From the NCBI RefSeq assembly GCF_030247195.1, contig NC_080672.1, positions 7,068,001 to 7,132,000 on the forward strand: a stretch of DNA of 64,000 bases, given 5' to 3'. How positions within the stretch are numbered: position 1 is the first letter of the stretch; each line of letters begins with the position of its first letter. The position numbers and the translations under genes are program-made. Source of the stretch: Topomyia yanbarensis (taxonomy: Eukaryota > Arthropoda > Insecta > Diptera > Culicidae). Positions 34,031 through 46,330 of this stretch are shown here, one piece after another. Under the pieces are notes generated by a model. That model worked only from the letters and a program-made list of their open reading frames with translations, ran no database searches and was not told the DNA's origin.

Positions 34031-34980
34031 ATATATTTCTAACCTAACTGGTTAGTTGGTGGATGTTGCAATTTCGCAAAAAAAATGAATGCGTTCAATA
34101 TCTGTTTTTGCTTACGAATTATGTTACTATTATCTTTACGAATTCTACGCGGACTCACACTTTAACTACGGTTTACGGTACACTTCAACACGAGCATTTG
34201 GGTCGTTTTCTGCGGTCTCCAGGAGAATTTCACTTGGGCGGACTATCAACCCTAAATACGGTGGTCTCTGGGCAAAGTAAACACTTCTAAACACAAAATA
34301 GCGGACTAATTCACCTCAAGGACGTTACTAATTATACAAAACAGCTTATATAGACGAGACCTTACATTTTATTACGACAAACACAAAATTGAGAATACTT
34401 GCGCATAGTATATTACTTCGTACAGAAAATCGTTGCGGCCGGGACGAACGTTGGTCGACTTGCTGCTTCGATGGGTTTCCGGGGACGACGAACTGGTACT
34501 GGAACTGCAGACGAGTGTTCAGACCGGGTGCTTCCGTCGGTCGGGATCCAGATGCGGCGGCAACTCGGCCGTGTAACGTGTGGCCTGCGTTTCGATAATG
34601 GTCCGGGAGTGGTACAATGGCTCTACACTTTCGCGCACTTTTCGACACCTATTGTGGCATCTTTTGACCAATAGTGCACTCGCGTCGCTTGTGGTTTTTT
34701 TGCCTTTGCCAGCAAAACACTATACTAGGATCCTCAACCGTACCGAAAAATAACGGGGGGATCGTTCTTCGGATCTGTCTGATCCCACTTTTTGCGCAAA
34801 CTACAAAACGGATGAAACGCACAGTCCCGGTATTGCGATGGGACGACGCTGCCGCGGTTCTTCACTCCACGGACCGAACTTTAGTGATTCCTCTTGTTTT
34901 CAACGCGGGAAACCCTTTTTATTCCCCCGTGCCCCCGGAAACCATCTCCACTCACGACGATCGATGACCTCTTCTTGTAT
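34031..34980. other. GC-richer block, possible solo LTR or host promoter
   Basis: The block differs from its AT-rich surroundings. On the minus strand it shows AATAAAAAGGG near 34,920 (TATA-like) and later GTAATAAAATG near 34,360 (poly(A)-like), an order seen in LTRs or short transcription units. No terminal repeats, target duplication or coding frame could be confirmed, so this is only a suspicion. Confidence 0.2.
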
Positions 34981-35119
34981 ATAGCGTAGCAGAAAAAAAA
35001 ACATTGTTTACAAACGTGTATGGGTTGGTGCCCCGATAAAAAGTTTAACTGAATTTTTAGATCGGATTGGTTGCATGCATAACCTTTACATTGTATAATT
35101 TTACTTTTCACCAAATAAA

Positions 35120-35290
35120 CAAATGAACAAAAATGTAAATAAACTCTCTGACACATAATATAAACAATGGAGTAAATAAATAGTGTAAATAAATAAATAT
35201 GGAATAAATAAATAAATAAATAACAAGCAAATAAATAAATAACCAGTAAATAAATAAATAAATAACAAGTAAATAAATAAATAAATACTG
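35120..35290. repeat. AAAT-type microsatellite
   Basis: Imperfect AAATAAATAAAT runs interrupted by short spacers. Stop-free readings on the minus strand (runs of L-F-I-Y) are artefacts of the repeat. Confidence 0.85.
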
Positions 35291-35734
35291 ACGGGCACCA
35301 ACCGAAGACTACTAAACATGAAATAAACATCCTTCAAACATGTAAACACGGAAGCTATGACATTTATTTCACATTTAGACATTTACTGACAATATTTACA
35401 AATATAACAAAATTTTCAAGGGGTCTATATCAAGCTGGCCCAGCGACCACGGATTTATTGTGACCAAAAAAAACACAGGTCACAATTATTATAAGTTTAT
35501 TAATTAAACGTAATCTCAAAATATTCGGAGAAAAATGGGTACTTTTTGATGAAAAATAACTCGAACGCATTTTTAAGTGCAAGTAACAGTACACATATTT
35601 TACGAATAACCAATTTTTGAAATGATATGTACAACAAACGATAAAGCTATAAAATATTCTCGGCAGCCGACTGCCCAGATAAATTAATGCATGATAACAC
35701 CTCTCATAGTCTTATCTATAGTTGGTTATAGACT

Positions 35735-38455
35735 CTTTTGGCCGAAAGCCTCTTTTGACCGAAAGCCTCTTTTGGTCGAAAGCCTATTTTGGCCGAAAGC
35801 CTCTTAAGGCCGAAAATCTCTCTTGACCAAAAGGCTCTTTTGGTCGAAAGCCTCTTTTGGCAAAAAGCCTCTTTCGACCGAAAGCCTCTTTTGGCTGAAA
35901 GCTTCTTTTAGCCGAAAGCCTTTTTTGGCAGAAAGCCTCTTTTGGCCGCAAATTTCTTTTGGCAGAAACCTATTGGCCGAAAGCCTCTTTTGGCCGAATG
36001 CCTCTTTTGGCCGAAAGCCTGATTTGGCCGAAAGCCTCTTTTGGCCGAAAGCCTCTTAAGGCCGAAAATCTCTCTTGACCAAAAGGCTCTTTTGGTCGAA
36101 AGCCTCTTTTGGCAGAAAGCCTCTTTTGACCTAAAGCCTCTTTTGGCTGAAAGCTTCTTTTAGCCGAAAGCCTTTTTTGGCAGAAAGCCTCTTTTGGCCG
36201 CAAATTTCTTTTGGCAGAAACCTATTGGCCGAAAGTCTCTTTTGGCCGAAAGCCTCTTTTGGCCGAAAGCCTCTTTTGGCCGAAAGCCTCTTTTGGCCGA
36301 AAGCCTCTTTTGGCCGAAAGCCTCTTTTGGTCGAAAGCCTCTTAAGGCCGAAAATCTGTTTTGACCAAAAGGCTCTTTTGGCCGAAAGCCTCTTTTGGCC
36401 GAAAGCCTCTTTTGGTCGAAAGCCTCTTTTGACCGAAAGCCTCTTTTGGCTGAAAGCTTCTTTTGGCCGAAAGCCTTTTTTGGCAGAAAGCCTCTTTTGG
36501 CCGCAAATTTCTTTTGGCAGAAACCTATTGGCCGAAAGCCTCTTTTGGCCGAAAGCCTCTTTTGGCCGAAAGCCTCTTTTGGCCGAAAGCCTCTTTTGGC
36601 CGAAAGCCTCTTTTGGCCGAAAGCCTCTTTTGGCCGAATGCCTCCTTTGGCCGTAAGCCTCTTTTGGCCGAAAGCCTCTTTTGGTCGAAAGCCTCTTAAG
36701 GCCGAAAATCTGTTTTGACCAAAAGGCTCTTTTGGCCGAAAGCCTCTTTTGGCCGAAAGCCTCTTTTGGCCGAAAGCCTCTTTTGACCGAAAGCCTCTTT
36801 TGGCTGAAAGCTTCTTTTGGCCGAAAGCCTTTTTTGGCAGAAAGCCTCTTTTGGCCGCAAATTTCTTTTGGCAGAAACCTATTGGCCGCAAGCCTATTTT
36901 GGCCGCAAGCCTATTTTGGCCGCAAGCCTATTTTGGCCGCAAGCCTATTTTGGCCGCAAACCTATTTTGGCCGCAAGCCTATTTTGGTCGAAAGCTTCTT
37001 GGTCGAAAGCCTCTTTTGGTCGAAAGCCTCTTTTGGTCGAAAGCCTCTTTTGGTCGAAAGCCTCTTTTGGTCGAAAGCCTCTTTTGGTCGAAAGCCTCTT
37101 TTGGTCGAAAGCCCCTTTTGGTCGAAAGCCTCTTTTGGTCGAAAGCCTCTTTTGGCCGAAAGCCTCTTTTGGCCGAAAGCCTCTTTTGGCCGAAAGCCTC
37201 TTTTGGCCGAAAGCCTCTTTTGGCCGAAAGCCTCTTTTGGCCGAAAGCCTCTTTTGGCCGAAAGCCTCTTTTGGCCGAAAGCCTCTTTTGGCCGAAAGCC
37301 TCTTTTGGCTGAAAGCCTCTTTTGGCCGAAAGCCTCTTTTGGCAGAAAACCTCTTTTGGCCGAAAGCCTTTTTTGGCCGAAAGCCCCTTTTGGTCGAAAG
37401 CCTCTTTTGGCCGAAAGGCTCTTTTGGCCGAAAGCCTCTTTTGGCCGAAGACTCTTTTGGCCGAAAGCCTCTTTTGGTCGAAAGCCTCTTTTGGCTGAAA
37501 GCCTCTTTTGGCCGAACGTCTCTTTTGACTGAAAGCCTATTTTGGCCGCAAGCCTATTTTGGCCGCAAGCCTATATTGGCCGCAAGCCTATTTTGGCCGC
37601 AAGCCTATTTTGGCCGCAAGCCTATTTTGGCCGCAAGCCTATTTTGGCCGCAAGCCTATTTTGGCCGCAAGCCTATTTTGGCCGCAAGCCTATTTTGGCC
37701 GCAAGCCTATTTTGGCCGCAAGCCTTTTTTGGCCGCAAACCTATTTTGGCCGCAAGCCTATTTTGGTCGAAAGCTTCTTGGTCGAAAGCCTCTTTTGGTC
37801 GAAAGCCTCTTTTGGTCGAAAGCCTCTTTTGGCCGAAAGCCTCTTTTGGCCGAAGCCTCTTTTGGCCGAAAGCCTCTTTTGGCCGAAAGCCTATTTTGGC
37901 TGAAAACTTCTTTTGGCCGAAAGCCTCTTTTGGCCGAAAGCCTCTTTTGGCCGAAAGCCTCTTTTGGCCGAAAGCCTATTTTGGCCGAAAGCCTCTTTTG
38001 ACCGAAAGCCTCTTTTGGCCGAAAGCCTCTTTTGGCCGAAAGCCTCTTTTGGCCGAAAGCCTCTTTTGGCCGAAAGCCTCTTTTGGCCGAAAGCCTCTTT
38101 TGGCCGAAAGCCTCTTTTGGCCGAAAGCCTCTTTTGGCCGAAAGCCTCTTTTGGCCGAAAGCCTCTTTTGGCCGAAAGCCTCTTTTGGCCGAAAGCCTCT
38201 TTTGGCCGAAAGCCTCTTTTGGCCGAAAGCCTCTTTTGGCCGAAAGCCTCTTTTGGCCGAAAGCCTCTTTTGGCCGAAAGCCTCTTTTGGCCGAAAGCCT
38301 CTTTTGGCCGAAAGCCTCTTTTGGCCGAAAGCCTCTTTTGGCCGAAAGCCTCTTTTGGCCGAAAGCTTCTTTTGGCCGAAAGCCTCTTTTGGCCGAAAGC
38401 CTCTTGGCCTACAATCTCTCTTGGCCGAAAGCCTCTTTTGGCCGAAAGCCTACAG
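35735..38455. repeat. 17-bp minisatellite with higher-order structure
   Basis: About 160 units of TTTTGGCCGAAAGCCTC and variants (TTTTGGTCGAAAGCCTC; TTTTGGCCGCAAGCCTA). Since 17 is not a multiple of 3, all three plus frames read the same 17-residue cycle A-E-S-L-F-W-P-K-A-S-F-G-R-K-P-L-L, giving open runs up to 394 codons. They are not genes. A block with TTGACCAAAAGGCTC, ...GCTGAAAGCTTC, GGCCGCAAATTTC and a shortened unit before CTATTGGCCG recurs four times, marked by TTGACCAAAAGG at 35,823, 36,075, 36,361 and 36,715. The spacings 252, 286 and 354 are 15, 17 and 21 units minus 3 bases. The variant ending CTA forms two blocks (36,890-36,990 and 37,540-37,770). The most uniform part is 38,000-38,390. 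Confidence 0.95.
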
Positions 38456-38975
38456 CAATGTTTGGGCGACAGTAATTTTTAGACGTCAACCATTTTTGGC
38501 CGACATTTTTTTTTGCCGGTACCAATTTTGGTCGACAGCAATCTTTGCCCGACAGGAATTTTTGGTCGACAGCGGGTTTTGGTAGACAGCAATTTTTTGG
38601 CCAACAGTAATTTTTGGCCGACAGAAATTTTTGGACAACAATTTTGGGCCGACAGCAATTTTTAGCTGAGAGCAACTTTGGCCGAAAGCAACTTTAGCCG
38701 ACAGCAATTTTTGGCTGACAACAATTTCTGGCCGGCATCAAGTTTTGGCCGACAGCAATTTTTGGCCGAAAGTTTCGGAAATTTTTGGCCGACAGCCACA
38801 TTTTGTAGCCGACAGCCATTTTTTGGTCGATAGCCATGTTTTTTGGCCGACAGCCATATTTTTTGACCTACAGCCATATTTTTTGGCCGACAGCCATATG
38901 TTTTGGCCGACAGACATATTTTTTGGCCGACAGCCATTTTTGGCCAACAGCTATTTGGTCATATGAGCCATTGGG
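38456..38975. repeat. Diverged tail of the minisatellite
   Basis: Units change to CCGACAGCAATTTTTGG (17 bp) and then to GCCGACAGCCATATTTTTTG (about 20 bp), with frequent substitutions. GGCCGA is kept from the main array. The tail fades into unique sequence near 38,975. Confidence 0.85.
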
Positions 38976-41900
38976 CCGTATGCTTTTGATTCCAAATCGA
39001 AACTGTTAGATGAAATCCCATTCATTTTAACGCAATACCCGCAATAAAAATAGGGATGTTCGACTACGATTCATTAATCGAATCGAATCGAATTCGAATT
39101 TCAAAACAGTATCTCGCGCTGTTACTTTTCATAATTTTGTTTTTTTACTACGAACGAGACCAGATTTATAGCACACAAATTGCATCCTCGTAAAATCTTG
39201 CTATTGAGTTCTGAACAGGTAGTTCAACGGAGTCTTTAATATATTTACAAGATATAAAATAAAAAAAAAATAGCTAAAACCGAATATTAGTGTCTGTTCG
39301 TACAAGTTAGTGCGTGCGACTTCCCATTGACATTGCGCGTGGAGATCTTCTTTCTCGGCGGCAAAATATTTGGTTCCTCACCAATGCATCTTGAGTGTCA
39401 TTCATATCTCTCTTGTTGTCACATGTATTTAGGTTGTCATGTTCGCCTTGACGCGGGATTGGAGTTCTCCTTGAAGGTGTTGACTAATAGCTTTTGTCAT
39501 TGTCATTACTGCCTGTGCAAAATATGCGATTTTATAACACTTTTTGTTCAGCTAACGGTATCTCTATTGACAAGTTTTCTGTAGCTTCAGAGAATTGTTT
39601 TCCGTAGTACACTGTCTGAATACAACACTGACACTTTTATTTTGTGCTTGATATGTTAAAAGAATCCTTTATGTTATGAAGCCACCGCATGTTTTGTATT
39701 GTAGATTCAGAAAGGAAAAATGGGGCGGCTCAGCTACATTTTCGCCATGAAAAAATCATTGAGAATACCTGAGATGTAGTTCCTATAAGTATATTCAGTA
39801 ACGAAAGTGCGCGATGGCAGATACCTTTTCTCATCATTTATATATTAATTTTAACGCAGTGATACGCAACCACCTATTTTTTTAAATTTTGCTCTGTGAC
39901 TCACTCATCGCGATAGTTTACCAGTAACCAGTAAAAGTAAACCATTTTGTACATTAAGGGCACAATACCTAACTTTGGAAAGTTGAGGATTTTACGTTTC
40001 TACTTCCTCTCATCAGTATCTGATACTGATTTAGCTCCAGATAATGTTAGCTCTGTGCATAAAATGGTAATACTTGCCGAAAATCTGTGGATTACAATAC
40101 TTGTATTCGTTTATCAATTTATGACAATTAGATTTTCATACCAATGACGCTGAAAATGAGAATGTACATGTAGCCATATTCACACTTTCGATAGAAACAT
40201 CATTGTTGCACCTTCCTTGCAGTTACCCTACCCAGACTGTCAAAGCAACCAGTGTTTATGCTGTGGAGACAACCTATCTTATTTTGCTCCGTCACTCGGT
40301 ATTTATTCTCCCTTCGGGTGTAGGCATTTTATGGCCTGCTTAGTTTTTGAGTGTCATTTTGTGGTCATTAGAATGCGGACAGTTTGTCGCGTCGATTCGG
40401 GCTGCAGTCAGCCAGCCGGTCGGGTTTGGGTTAACGTGATACCGGTGCACCTGATTTGATTACCTTCCTTTCACCCATTCCTCGTAGATTACACAGACAC
40501 AGATAGGCGGACGTTTCTTTCGTTTCTAATGCTGGATACTTCACCGTCGAACGAGGTGAAATTATACAGTTCGCTTGAACTAAATCAAATCAAATTAAAT
40601 TTACATAAAAGTGCAATGTATTATTTCTTGTTTTCCAATCGGGTGGCTTTGGTTCGAGCCGACTGCTGGGAACTGTCAGTTTATCGGGAGAAAGGTGAAC
40701 GAATAACGAAAGAAGATGAAGAAGAATGTGCGTGTTTGACGACAGCGACGGCAGAATTTCCATACCTATGATGAGCGATACTTCACGTATTCATGTGAAC
40801 GGTCGCACTTCGTATTTCATACCACTTCGTGAGCAGATTGTACTCCGAATATTCGGTTTATGGACATTTCGTGAGTTGAATTGTTAGTTGGGCTCGTGGT
40901 GGCTCATAAATCATTTAAACAATTGCGTTGCAGCGTAACTAGTTATTGGGTTATAAAACACAAAGTATATCATTATTGTTCATATTTTGTCGATACGAAT
41001 ATTTATGGCATTGGAATCATATAATATAGTGACAAACCTTTTTTTCGCTGCAAAAATTGCTTAAGGCATTTTTTACCAAAAGAATGACACAAAAAAAAAT
41101 TATACCGGATTGACAACTTACTAATAGTCACCCCTCTCTCTCTTTTTACAGGTAAGCTTTCATCGACGCGGTTCATTCTCTCTTGACACCCAAAAAGGAA
41201 CCGCACAACTCACCAATGTGATAATCAATCGTAGGCAGGCCGCAAATAAACCGGAAAATTGCATATCTTGCTCCGCCTAATAATCGTATAGTGTGTAGAG
41301 TGTGGGAAAAATTAATTGTAATATAAATAAACGTTTAATTTCCGAATGTAAAAATATGCAAAAATGTGCGATCGGTCAAATGATTTGTAATCAACTGAAA
41401 GCGTATAGTAAACCTTACTGTAACTTAATTTAACCTCCAATAACCAACACAGCAAAAACTTGGGAAAATTGGGCAAAATGTCACCGCTAAACATTGCGAA
41501 ATGTCATCTCGCCTAGTCCGGTATGTTTCGCAATACTTCCACCTTAATTACCACATCAATCTGGTTCTGGACCGGCAAAAAATATCACACGTAACTGTAG
41601 TTTTGCGGCTTATTAGGTTCCCTACGCGCCCGTTTGGGTTCGAGAAATCGAGACGCCGAATTGGAATGAACGTTCGCGCGAGAACGACAAAGTAGGCGAG
41701 TTCAATGGCCCGAAATCGATGGCCGATGGTGGACGCTGGTCGGTTGGCTGACTGGCAGGCTGGTTAGTGTGGTGTGGAAGCACGCTGCCTAAACAAAAGA
41801 TTCGATGATGGCGTTAGTGGTGTGGTGCTAGTGGTGATTATTGTGATGTTTCGTTGGGACGAGAGAAGATAGGGTAGATGGTTACACCTAGAGTAAAGCG

Positions 41901-42496
41901 GGTTCTAGGCAGTGATGCCAAGTATTTTGAATCTGAATCTAAATTCCTTGCTTGCTGTAAAATTTTGTGTTGTCAAGGTCATTCGTTTCACATTTATTTT
42001 ATTGCTTACTTTATTCGAATAGTAGCGGAATTCGTTGCAGAAAGCCGTGTATCAGTACAGTAACATGTGCGTTAAATCTAATTTTCTGGTAAATCGAAAC
42101 ATAGAAGAAAGATTTGTTTTCGAACAGAATTATTCTTATTATTTGCGAGGATATCAGTGATTTTATGGGTATAGAACCAATATATTCTTAACCAAACAAA
42201 TAAATTTCCAACGCAAGCGTTTATCTTAAACCTGGCAAACATTCGCCGATTCTAACAAATATTCGTTTCCATTAGTTCGTCTGTATTATGCAAAATTTTC
42301 TCAGAATTCAGGATAATTTATAAGAATAAATATCAGCAGTACAGTATTTGCTGAAAATATCTAACTTTAATCATGGTGCGAATTCCTAAAAACGAACTGA
42401 AAACTCAGGGATTTACTGGGAATTTATTTGAACCTGGAAAAACCTGCAATTTTCAGTGATTTATACTTTGAATCAGGGAATTGTTTCAAAACTATA
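38976..42496. other. Non-coding DNA
   Basis: About 3.5 kb without recognised genes or elements. A short TCGAATCGAATCGAAT repeat lies near 39,074-39,095. A polypyrimidine-AG (CCTTCCTTGCAG at 40,211-40,222) is acceptor-like and is followed by an open stretch to 40,459, but nothing about its peptide is recognisable and no donor is paired with it. Confidence 0.4.
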
Positions 42497-43105
42497 TTTA
42501 AAAACCTGTTTTAATCCACCTAGAGGTGCAATTGTGCCTTTCTCATTTCTCTAAACTATGGCACGGAGGCTTTTTATGTTCAACATAATTGTGGAAATGT
42601 CCATTACATTCTTAGTACACTTGGCACTTATACACAATGGCATGCCAGCCACGAACTTGATGAGCTACGTGTCGACGGTGAAACACTTGAAACAAAAAAA
42701 TATCATACTTCATTAGCCTAATCAGCATTAGATCAATGTTATCTGCTTGCTAACTCATTTTGTCATGCGGGGGTGGGTATGTGAGGAGGGCGAAAGTCCC
42801 ATGAACGAACGACTCCCCAGCTTAAATTGGTATGCTTTGTGATACAGTGGTGGTTTAAAGATGATGGGGTTGAAAGGGAGGGGTATGAGGGCTGGATGGG
42901 GTGGTGGTCTGAGGGGTGATTTAAGGAGATTTTTAAAGGAGGGGCGCGAACAGTAGAGGGGGGTGTAACCCCTCTCCGTAAACCATCAACTACGCTCCTG
43001 TTAAAATCCAGAAACCCTAAACGAGTTGAAAAAAAAATTTGGCCGGGATTAGGTTGACGTTTTTCAGAGTGATTGCATAACCTTTCTATATGAGAAAGGC
43101 AAAAA
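42497..43105. repeat. Subunit-rich repeat family, copy C (internal deletion)
   Basis: Same 5' end as copy A (TTTAAAAACCTGTTTTAATC, CACCTAGAGGTG) and same 3' end (ATATGAGAAAGGCAAAA). It keeps the TTAGCCTAATCAGCATTAG block and a G-rich stretch (42,765-42,970) but lacks the CCGGAAGTCGG subunits and the microsatellite, so it is an internally deleted form. Confidence 0.78.
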
Positions 43106-43596
43106 TGTGCCAAAATCCAAAAAAGTGAATCGTAGTCAAATTTTTTTTTCGAGTTTACATCAAATCTCGACGTTTCATGCACCTTGAACACATTTAGCAT
43201 CAAAAATAAAAATTCAGTTTTTAATTTTTCCTATAGTTTATATGAGAAATTTCTGTGTGGCCGCACTCTGAAACCCGTAATTCCGGAACCAGAATTCCGA
43301 TCGATCCAAAATTCAATAGCAGCCGATGGGAAGGTTGCACCTTTCATTTGAGACTAAGTTTGGGCAAATCGGTCCAGCCATCTCTGAGAAAAATGAGTGA
43401 CATTATTTGACACATACGCACATACATACACACACACACATACACACACACATACATACATACACACACACATACAGACTTTTTCCGATCTCGACGAACT
43501 GAGTCGAATGGGATATGACACTCGGCCCTCCGGGCCGGGATTAGGTTGACGTTTTTCAGAGTGATTGCATAACCTTTCTATATGAGAAAGGCAAAA
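43106..43596. repeat. Subunit-rich repeat family, copy D (3' part, abuts copy C)
   Basis: Contains one subunit (GTGTGGCCGCACTCTGAAAC, CCTTTCATTTGAGACTAAG, GGTCCAGCCATCTC), an ACAC/ATAC microsatellite (43,410-43,480), TCTCGACGAACTGAGTCGAA, CGGCCCTCCGGGCC and the terminal ATATGAGAAAGGCAAAA. The front part is another sequence (TTTTTTTTTCGA...CTCGACGTTTCATG). Confidence 0.75.
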
Positions 43597-45619
43597 CATG
43601 GAGAAAAGGGCCAAATCAGACCCTTAACTGTTTCTCTTTTGTGATTTTGATTATAATTATGATTATGGTTACTTTCACCTTCAAAAATTATTCCACTCTG
43701 GGAAGAGAAAAGGACGGACACAGCAATATTTTAAATCCACTGCCACTATATATAACCAAAGTATGATACCACTTGTTTCGATCTTTAGATCGAGACAATT
43801 GTTATTTGCCATTTATTTTATTTCTTTATAACCGGGGAAACTCTTTGCAGGTGAGCGGGAGGCCAGGAAATTGGTTTGAGTCAAAAAATCATCGTTCTCA
43901 GGGAATATTATGTGTGAAACTTCTATCACTTGTTTACAGATTTGTATCGGTTTTATCGTGTATATCTGATAATCGATAAAAGTTCTAGTGTTTTTGCATT
44001 AATAGAGTAAGCAATCTGAAGAATGGTATAAATTTTAGGATTCGAGAATATATTTTTATGTGGAAACGTTACCAACATAAACATTTATTTAAATATTAAG
44101 TAGCACAAATTTTTCTATGGCGAAGCCAGGTACTTTTCGTTAATGAGAGATGGACGATTATCACGTTTTTCTTTAATAATAAATTAATTAATTTAATAAA
44201 CCATCGGATCGGATTCAATAACAGAACGCACCTCAACAGCGAAAAAGCGATTCTTTCAATTTTTAAACTGAGAATTTTTTTTTCGAATTGACGCCAGATT
44301 CCGATATTTCACGAATTTTTAAAATATTTTATTAAAATCAAGCTCCATCTCAATTCAAATTTTTTCTTGTACCCCAACGGCATTTTTTTAACATTACACC
44401 AGATCTCGACGCTTCATGACATTGTTTTTGATTGCGCTCAAATTTTGCAAGACGATTTTTTCGAGGTACCAATACTTTTAAGGTGTGTCCGGTTTGAAAA
44501 TTCAGGATGCCCATAAATATTAGCACTGTACCGTATATCAAGTATACTAAGGAGACAATTTTAGGAACTTTGAACTGATTGGTGGATTGTGGAGTACTTT
44601 TATGATCCATTACTGATTTAGTTTTTCACGTATGCTTCGTTCCAGTTTCCAATAGGTTGCATCCAGCCCTATATCGTGTGAAGATAGACCACATTATTCC
44701 TTTACTCTAAAATTCAGACTTGTCATTCAAATTTTATACCCCATGGTTTTTGTCTCTTTCTTCATATTTTTCAGTTTTCACTTTGCGTCTGGCTCTAGGC
44801 CCGTGCATTAATAAACTCCCCTGAGATGAGCCAAATGATCCTTAAAAGGATGTCGAACAATATTCGTCATCAAAGACTCCGCGAGTTTCCATTTAAAATC
44901 AAACACATTAAACTTGGTTTCGACAATTCTTTCGGATCAAAGATAGTCCGCTAAGTATTCTAATATTCAGCAAGACGCTAATATATTCAGCTGTGTCATG
45001 TATCTCGAACTTTTGCCTAGATAAGCTCAGAATTGTGATATTTTGTCTATAGTAAACAAATAACGTTACTGGCGACTTTCAAGAAAAACTAACGCGTTTA
45101 CATGCCCGCTCACAAAGTTGAGATCGATGGTGTAGTTATTGGTTCGAACTTGTCATGCTTGGATCTACTGAAGGATGGAATTTGCTCTTTCAAAGGTGTG
45201 TTCATTCAAACTAGTGTCGGCTTTGGTGAGACTGCTTTACATCTTTTTCAACAAGGATCATCTGCATAATCGGTTGTTTATACTGCGTGTCATGCATTCA
45301 GTATTGCACAAATTACAAGCAAATGGGTTTTTGTTTCAATTTTTTTCTCACCTTAGGGTCCGCAAAATATACCAGCAAGTCTCGATGAGCGATTCCTGCA
45401 CTGCACTCTACCACGTTCTATTGTAGTATTCTAGCTGATCGCAATTTTTGCAGCTCGCAACTCTAGCAAAGATTCCCGGGAGTCTCTGGAATGGCGGAAC
45501 TAACCGCATCGGTTACATTCGCTCCAAGAACCTCGTACCCTGGCGTGGTGCGCCGGACAGTTGACTGTTTTTTAAAACGCTTGTTATCTCCTGTATAACG
45601 CTTCGAAGTTCTGTTTCAA
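43597..45619. other. AT-rich non-coding DNA
   Basis: No coding signal. A small motif, a T-run then CGA and ATCTCGACG-TTCATG, occurs at 43,141-43,180, 44,276-44,312 (diverged) and 44,385-44,420, so an old dispersed repeat is present. Otherwise nothing recognised. Confidence 0.45.
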
Positions 45620-46330
45620 ATTTGGACTCTTGGACTTTTGGACTCTTGGCCCCTTGGACTCATGGACTCTTGGGCTCTTGGGCTCTTGGGCTCTTGGACT
45701 CTTGGACTTTTGGACACTTGGACTCTTGGACTCTTGGACTCTTGGACTCTTGGACTCTTGAACTCTTGGGCTCTTGGACTCTTGGACTCTTGGACTCTTG
45801 GACTCTTGGACTCTTGGACTCTTGGACTCCTGGACTCTTGGCCTCTTGGCCTCTTGGCCACTTGGACTCTTGGACTCTTGGACTCTTGGACTCTTGGACT
45901 CTTGGACTCTTGGACCGTTGGACTCTTGGACTTTTGGACTCTTGGACTCTTGGACTCTTGGACTCTTGGACTCTTGGACTCTTGGACTCTTGGACTCTTG
46001 GACTCTTGGACTCTTGGACTCTTGGACTCTTGGACTCTTGGACTCTTGGACTCTTGGACTCCTGGACTCTTGGACTCTTGGACTCTTGGACTCTTGGACT
46101 CTTGGACTCTTGGACTCTTGGACTCTTGGACTCTTGGACTCTTGGACTCTTGGACTCTTGGACTCTTGGACTCTTGGACTCTTTGACTGTTGGACTATTC
46201 GACTTCTGGATTTTTGGGCTCTTGGACTCTTGGACTCTTCGAATTCTTAAAAACATAAACCCTTCCGCTCTTAGACTTTTGAACCATTGGGTTTCTAAAA
46301 TGTTGGACTTTTGGACTCATGGACTCTCTA
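45620..46330. repeat. 8-bp satellite (GGACTCTT on +)
   Basis: About 85 units; 45,926-46,170 is nearly perfect. With 24 bases per 8 codons, all plus frames read D-S-W-T-L-G-L-L cycles and minus frames read V-Q-E-S-K-S-P-R cycles. These open frames (up to 238 codons) are repeat artefacts. The unit equals the 7-bp unit of 4,735-5,445 plus one T. Confidence 0.95.

Noticed and set aside
35735..38455. CRISPR-like array
   Set aside because: Regular repeats but no unique spacers; units are contiguous. The setting is an animal genome.
36681..38585. Open frames of 283-394 codons on the plus strand in the 17-bp array
   Set aside because: They repeat the same 17-residue cycle in every frame because the unit is stop-free and not a multiple of 3. 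No gene-like composition, start context or domain.
40217..40459. Possible host exon after an acceptor-like CCTTCCTTGCAG
   Set aside because: The peptide is Cys-rich but matches nothing I know, and there is no paired donor; chance is likely.
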